DNA of 64,000 bases from contig JAINUG010000108.1 in NCBI GenBank assembly GCA_029706075.1, positions 868,001 to 932,000 on the forward strand. Direction: 5' to 3'. The position numbers and the translations under genes were made by a program. The stretch comes from Aldrovandia affinis. Its lineage: Eukaryota > Chordata > Actinopteri > Notacanthiformes > Halosauridae. Below the pieces are notes generated by a model that made no database searches, had not been told where the DNA came from, and worked only from the letters and a program-made list of their open reading frames with translations. This document shows, piece after piece, positions 57,597 through 64,000 of the stretch (the first letter of the stretch is position 1; the number at the start of each line of letters is the position of its first letter).

Positions 57597-60130
57597 GTAA
57601 GTAAAAAGGCCCCCCAGCACACAGGACTCTGAACAAATGAAGGAAAATTTACATTGATGTTCACTTACCCGTATCTTTGCTATTCTATCTATTCACACTG
57701 TATGAGTATGGTTAATGATAGGTGAAAAAGCAATAATCCATTGCAAATCTGCACTAAAACATCTACAGCTTCAGTGGCTCCTCATGGGTAGATTGTACAT
57801 CCATTAGAGAACAATATCATTCAAATATCATTAATATTTGCAAATCCTCAGTCCAAAGCTGCTGTTCTCAGCTCATGAGCTATTTCCAATACAACAAATG
57901 CTCTTGATGCATTATTGTCATTCACATATGAATGCTGAGTCTTTCAACAGTGTGCTAGTTGAATAGAAGCAGGCCCTTCTTGGGAAAAGGGGCTGAGGTC
58001 CAAGAACTGATGGGGTACTGGGGAATACAGATGATGATTGAAACACCTGGAATACACGCTGGTTATGAAATACACAATAAAATCATCTAACCAAAATATA
58101 ATATTGTCTGACATATGGTACATACTATTTACTGTTGGTAATGCATTTAAACAATAAGGGAGATTTAATGGTATGACATTTTTGAAGATGTTATTGGCCA
58201 ATCATCTCAGGATGAGAGATATTGATCTATTCTCAACTGATTTAGCATACTTGGCACCACAAGAATTGTGCCTCAACCAATTTCCTGCAAATGTAGCAGA
58301 AAATTAGGTGTTGCCTAAAAGCAGGAGTTGCTGCTGAAGTGTTTCCATTCCGAAAAGGAAGGTGCCATGTGAAAATATTGAGGATATGCTAATACGCTTG
58401 ATCAGCTACAGTATATTAAGCCTTAGATGTTACTTCACCTTTGCAAATGAGGGTATGTCATCTTAAGATGAAATGATCAAATTGTAATAGAAACATTGTT
58501 TAAACTTTGAAAACTTGTCAAGATTTTCATATGTTTTAGAATATTTCAAATTGTACTGCGATTGCTTTCTTTTTGGCAAGAATCGGATTTCATTGTCCAT
58601 TTCTCCGTCCCTCAGTATAGTGTGGTAGTGAAACTGTTTAATAAAATGATGCAGTCCTGCAGTATTTGGTAAGGTAAGGACAGTAGATAAAATATCTCGA
58701 TACATTTCAGAACAGTGTGCAGCATTTCAAAACATGATACAGTCTTTGGAATTTTCCATGTTTTGGAGAACAACATAAAAAGTGGGAAGGACAAGAAACA
58801 CATTGAAGGCATATGACTAACAGGCATTCTTGTAAATAAAAGATTTATGTTATTTGCTGCAAGTTGCTGTTGGCCATGATCATTCACTTCTGATTCATTC
58901 AACCCCCAACATGCCAAAACTCCATCTCAGAATCCATTCCCAGCTCCGAGCCTTCACCGCTGCAAAGTCATTGAATGAATGCAAGCTTTTCTTTTTATTT
59001 CTTTACAAAGGCCAAAGGGGAAATTAATGTTAATTATCCTTAAGAAATTGCAGTACTTATTCTATTAAAGTAATGGAGAGGGTTTCCATGTAAAATCTTC
59101 CACACAAAAGATTGATTTGGCCCATACTACGTACTCTGATAATGCACAAATGTGTAGAGGATTAAGGTAGACTTCACTATATGACAACATCTGGCCTCAA
59201 GGATCCTGAATAATGTGAAGTCTTCGTGAGGAGTTCAAACAATTCAATACAAAGCACCAAGTGCAAGAAGTCATAAAATAAGGACAGCAACGCATTGGAT
59301 GAAACAATCGTCTTTCCTCTTTCTGAAAATTATTTCCAGACAGGAAAGATCCAAATAATCCCCTCCAAATCTGACAGCCCATTACCACAGCAATATTTTT
59401 GCAGCTGTTCCTTAGTGGAATGTCCCCCCTCTCCTTCAAACTTAATTGCAGACTGTTTCCAGTGTCACTGAGTCAAATATCCTATGGCACATTGTTAAGT
59501 GTGTGCACTGCTGTGGCATGTAACATATTTACACTTTGGGGAGATTTTGGTATTTTCTGTGTGGGGCCCAGGATTGTAGCATTCAGTTTACTCCGGGGAT
59601 GTGTTGTAAAGTAACTCAATCCATCTGGAAAATTAACATTGAGTAATGGTTAATTGAATTTAACATGAAATCCTCCTTTTTTAATAGGATCCCTATTGTG
59701 TTCAACTATTCCACTGGGCCTCATGCGGATCCAAAAAGTACAACTCCACTGCCAAAATGGATGTCAGTGCAAATTGGGTTATTTATGGGAGAGCTGAGTG
59801 ACCTTGGACCAAGGGAAGGCGTCATGCTTTTGTGGTGCCATTTTGTCACACAAATATATTTTTTCTCTTGCAGGATACAATAATGTGTGCTGTAAAAGGC
59901 TGTTCACTTTGTGATAACTAAAATGAATGAAAGAATGAGTGATTTACATTTGACTTTATAAGGATCGAAGTAGTTCACCTCAAACACCACGACTGTGTCA
60001 AACCCTCCTATGTAACCAGGTGTTTATTACTAATGAACTACACAATTAGTCAAAGGCTTATTGCTATACAGTCAATGGTGCATGGGTTGTATAAAACCCC
60101 AGCTGATGTCTTTACTATAGAGAAGCATTT
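57597..60130. other. Intergenic, nothing firm
   Basis: AT-rich DNA with no recognised gene or element. Confidence 0.4.
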
Positions 60131-60547
60131 GCAAAAAAAATGTTTCATAGCTCCAGAGGTTTTATTTAGGTGCAATTCGATCAGAATTCTGTCTCCTTTC
60201 TAACAAAGGTCTATGGAGTATTTAGTCTCCGGAACTCCAGCTTGTGTGATTGTGAGGCCAATGACCCATTTAAACCTTTCTGTCTGGGCCTCCCTCTGAC
60301 AGTTTTTTTTGGTCATAATGCCCAGATAGGGTAAAGATGTTTACTATCAGGATGCAAAAAAATGTTTCAGCTCCAGAGGTTTTATTTAGGTGAATCAGAA
60401 TTCTGCTTTCTAACAAAGGTCTATGGAATCCACTGAACTCCAGCTTGTGCTGAGGCCAATGACCCATTTAAACCTTTCTGTCTGGGCCTCCCTCTGACAG
60501 TTTTTTTTGGTCATAATGCCCAGATAGGGACGGTTTGCTGTCAGGAT
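60131..60547 (+). repeat. Tandem duplication of about 0.2 kb
   Basis: Unit 1 (60131-60353) and unit 2 (60354-60547) both start gcaaaaaaa..tgtttca and end tcaggat. A 77-base core (60254-60330 and 60452-60528) is identical. The first halves differ by several short insertions or deletions (e.g. tgcaattcgatcagaattct versus tgaatcagaattct). No coding sequence. Confidence 0.85.
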
Positions 60548-61040
60548 GAATCAGCAGGCAGAGAAAGGCCCCACTGAATGCAAGGACCCAATGGCTGACA
60601 GAAATCTGACTTAAAGGCAAACTTATCTATCTGAGCATGGAAAATCCTGTTAGGTGGTGCTAATTCAATTCCATTAATAAGCCAAGAGGATTTCATTATA
60701 TTTATTTAAGCATTCGTTTAATACTTATCAGAATTTCAGAAGGAAAAAGGGAGGAGGAAAATTGGAGTAGAGAAAATTGGTAGCCATTTTACCCATTTTG
60801 ATAAAATCAATAGGATACTACTTTTCATAATTACTGTTTATACACAGGTGGGTGCACATCAGTTTGCAAACATTTATATATAGTATAAAAATAACAGGAT
60901 CTGACAGACCAAATGGCACAACGTCCTACATAGCAAGCCGAAATCCCCCACATGTGAAAAGGAGGGAGGATGGAGGGAAGGCGTCCCACCTACAAGTGAA
61001 CTTCATTGTCGCTGCTATGATAGCTCTTAACTGTAACCTA
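60548..61040. other. Intergenic, nothing firm
   Basis: Non-coding sequence with no recognised feature. Confidence 0.4.
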
Positions 61041-61480
61041 TAGATCTCATTTGGTTGTTTACGCACATCGTATGCGGAACAATGCTCTCCAGTGCGGTGC
61101 TGGGCGGGCGGGGGTAGTGCTGCGTCCTCCCCATGGCGCAGGAAATATTCAAGCAACCTCATGTGTGCACCATATTCCCTTACATCAGAGCAAAATGCTT
61201 CCAAGGACAGCACCCCTGGCCTCCATTTTATGAGATTGTTTGCTTTTGTTGGAGGCTCCAGCTGGCCTGGCCGGGCGGGAGGACCCAGGCTTGGGCCGCA
61301 CATCCGCTTTGTGTGGCGGCCCGCGGCCCACACCGCTGGCCCTCCGGGGCCACTCTCTATCTGTGTGTGGTCGCTGCCGAGCCTCCCAGCCACAGGCGCA
61401 TTGCGGCTGCCACTGGGCGATGCATAGCTGACAAGAGGCCACCATGGGGACTCTAGCCACATCTATGAAAGCTTTCCTGC
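61041..61480. other. Local GC- and CpG-rich island
   Basis: A 0.44-kb GC-rich patch (gcggtgctgggcgggcgggg, gggccgcacatccgc, ggcccgcggcccacaccgc) in AT-rich DNA. Overlapping frames are open on both strands (up to 178 codons), which is expected of GC-rich sequence. None resembles a known protein. It may be an unmethylated island or enhancer. Confidence 0.3.
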
Positions 61481-64000
61481 TCCCCACCTAAACAGGAAAT
61501 TATAGCCCGGGCTTTGTATTGTGTGGCATGGTACGGCTGCTTAGCACTACTCGGGCCACACAGCGAAGGCCTTTTCTTGACACCCACGAGGTTGACAATG
61601 GATTCACAGACAGAGTGCCAGGCATTTGTTTTTAGAGGAAAATCACAAGGCTAATATTTGAGTTAACCCCACTGTTGCTACAGTCATACCCTGCAGCGCA
61701 CATCACAGCTGAATCCACCTGGTCTCCTTCACACACGCGTCGACCTGTTCATTTGACATAACACATGAGGAACGAACGTGGTGAGAAAGTAAACTTTGCA
61801 ACAAAAAAAAGCCTTATTTTATTGTAACTGTAGCAGAACACCTTTTGGGGGAGTTCTGGCACTAACCTGTCAACTCATAAAGTCTGAGAGAAAAGTAGAA
61901 CAGAAAAGAAAATGTGCTCCTCTTCATACAAACTTCCTGTGTGTTATTGTAATCAAAGCCAGGTTTCCATTGTGCAAGTCTGTCCCTCTTTCCATACAGG
62001 ACCTGAACTGGGCTTGGGCATTCACTCTTAAGCTCTGTGTTGTGCTAGGCTGAGAGGATGACTGAGTCTTTCCTATAAATACAAACCCAACTTGTCCACA
62101 TGCGAAGGTCCATCGCAGGTGACAGGGGGAGGTCATATTTTCCACCCCAGCCTTGACTGCTCTGCCAGTATGGTGACGCTTCCCACTGCAAAATTAATCC
62201 ATTATTTTATTAACTCCCCAGTTCCTGCACTGGCTGTATTGTGCTGCTCTCTCTCTAAAATGGTACACTGTTCACATTCTACAAGATACAAAAGCTCTTT
62301 CCCTCTTTGTGCCTTTCTGCTTATCAAAAACTTCAGTGAAGTGAAAGCTTGGATACCTATAAAAAAAGTTTTTCAAGAAAAGATAGCTTCATGTCAAATC
62401 GAAATGGTTTGTGAAGGGGATAAAACTATCTTTAGAGTGCTCTACACTGACTACATAAAGTAACCATAAAACAAGTAATTAAAACAAGCTGTTTTAATGA
62501 CTGATAAATGTATGACCCTTTGTAATAGCGATGTATTTGGAAATAATGATGATAATCCAATATTAAAGGTCTTAATGTAAATGTCCTGTGATTGAGCTTT
62601 GTGTTTTGGATGACACTTCCAGAGTATTACATTTTTTAGAAGTGTTTTAGAAAACTCTCTCCACACAGCCTACTTATAAATCCAGTCGACCCACCAAGCA
62701 ATGTAATTATTTTTCATATGAGAACTGTTTTCAGACAGTAACAAATCAACCCAGGCCATCCATATGTCTCATAACTGTCAAAAATCGACTTCTGTCTGAC
62801 TTACTTTAACAATTCACTCCAGATTAATCTGCCATGCTCAATGTTGATGCCTTTTAAGGGTCAGGATTTAAAGTGGGAAAAGAGAAGTTGCAGGTTTGAT
62901 TCTCATCACGCAAAATGTGAATTAAAGTAAAACATTTTAATACTTTACAATCAACATTTATTTTAGAATATTGGGGTAGGAGTACTCAGGACACCAGTCA
63001 GGCCCATTGCTATTGACATATATCTCAGGTTTAGGCTGCTTTTGTTATTATATTACACTAGGACTCAAATACAATAATTCACAGCAAAGTAATACATTTT
63101 TGTCAAAATTAAGAAAACATTTGAGTTTTTCGCTCAGTATGGCAATATGGCAAAAATATACATGAATAATACAGTACAAGAATATTGTCAATATGAGTCA
63201 ACATAATTTAACCTTCTTAAACATTGACAATACATTAAAAACCCTTTATACTTTTAATCAAATGTGTACTTGTATTTCTTCAGTGTGCTGGGATATTGAT
63301 ATTTCTTTGATATGTAAATTCCAACTTTATTAATTTCTCATTGGAAAATCAGTCCAGTGTGCCAGGATTGCTATATATCACATTTCCTTACATGGTTGAA
63401 GACGCCATCTAGTGGTGTACAATGAATAAAATGGTACTTTGAAGTTTTACCAAATAACCCAGCTCTTCTACTTTGGGTGCTTTTGGTGTCTCAGAACAGT
63501 GTGCAAGCTGTATATATACAGAGAGAGAGAAAGGGAGAGAGAGAGAGAGAGACCTTCTCTAACCTTTTTAGAAAAATCTGTCCACATAGCTAGATGTGAT
63601 CTGACAATTACAGTACACCTCCCTCACATTATTTCTGATCATTGTTTTAGAATGGAGAATGAAATAGTGGAAATGTTGCATTTTCATATTGTAGATGATA
63701 ACAATGATGTGTCCAAACTGAAAATGTTGTACTTTTCTGTAACTTTGAAGCTGAGCTTCTCCCAGCTTGGTTGACCACGTCAGCCAGCTGCATCCAGATG
63801 GGCCTTGGTCTATTTGGTCTCACCCAGGTGTGTACCAGGACATACCATGAAACATGTCTGACTGAAGGTTCAACTGTAGTGGAAACAAGGCTTCCATTCT
63901 TTGCCTTGATGTTCTTTAAAGTCTATAATCTAACTGGGATTTTTGCCAGCCCAAAGACTGTGATTTCATTGAGTCAGCCTGAATTCACCTGACCATATGG
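61481..64000. other. Intergenic, nothing firm
   Basis: AT-rich sequence to the window edge, with no recognised gene. A (GA)n run lies at 63520-63552. Confidence 0.45.
63520..63552 (+). repeat. (GA)n microsatellite
   Basis: GA repeat with one aaggg interruption. Confidence 0.9.

Noticed and set aside
60926-61462. 178-codon open frame on the minus strand
   Set aside because: It lies in a GC-rich patch where frames on both strands stay open. It has no recognisable motif, and the protein is rich in Pro, Gly and Arg as GC bias predicts.

Overview
The window is vertebrate nuclear DNA, and the repeats point to a teleost fish. It carries widely spaced spliced genes with GT/AG introns, AATAAA poly(A) signals and a CA-rich microsatellite load. 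Its transposons include several Tc1-like elements, L2-clade LINEs with the GGATA-loop tail known from eel and zebrafish, tRNA-derived SINEs and a Penelope-like element. I cannot name the species; a non-percomorph (eel- or tarpon-like) teleost is a guess from the repeat families. No bacterial features or CRISPR arrays were seen.

Layout. (1) 1-2315: the last intron, terminal exon (22 codons) and 3' UTR of an unidentified plus-strand gene. (2) 4838-12972: a complete clusterin gene (clu) on the minus strand, with a TATA-containing promoter, one non-coding exon and seven coding exons. Coding exon 4 carries a one-base reading-frame break in a G-rich run next to the expected alpha/beta cleavage site. 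(3) About 13-23.3 kb: a repeat-rich spacer holding an L2 LINE, a Harbinger-like element with an L2 copy inside it, a solo Tc1 end, a second LINE with an RT YADD motif, and a 234-bp palindromic fold-back element. (4) 23685-39699: a complete seven-coding-exon scara3 gene on the plus strand, encoding a 589-residue type II membrane protein with coiled-coil stalk and collagen tail. Its introns hold a 1.6-kb Tc1-like element with long terminal repeats, an L2 copy, three SINEs and microsatellites. (5) 40-64 kb: no gene that I can name. It holds a decayed Penelope-like retroelement (RT plus GIY-YIG), an about 517-bp inverted-repeat element with tandem repeats inside its arms, a Tc1-like element with catalytic spacing matching DD36E, an exon-like block ending in a strong donor at 57.6 kb, and a local 0.2-kb tandem duplication at 60.1-60.5 kb.

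clu and scara3 lie head to head, the same neighbour order as CLU-SCARA3 on human 8p21, which supports both identifications. Both are linked to stress protection: clusterin is a secreted chaperone, and SCARA3 is an oxidative-stress-induced membrane protein. The clu promoter has a TTCCAGAA core matching the HSF-binding clusterin element. I found no convincing undescribed multi-gene system. The most interesting items are the clu frame break, the DD36E-spaced transposase copies, the two inverted-repeat elements and the nested insertions.
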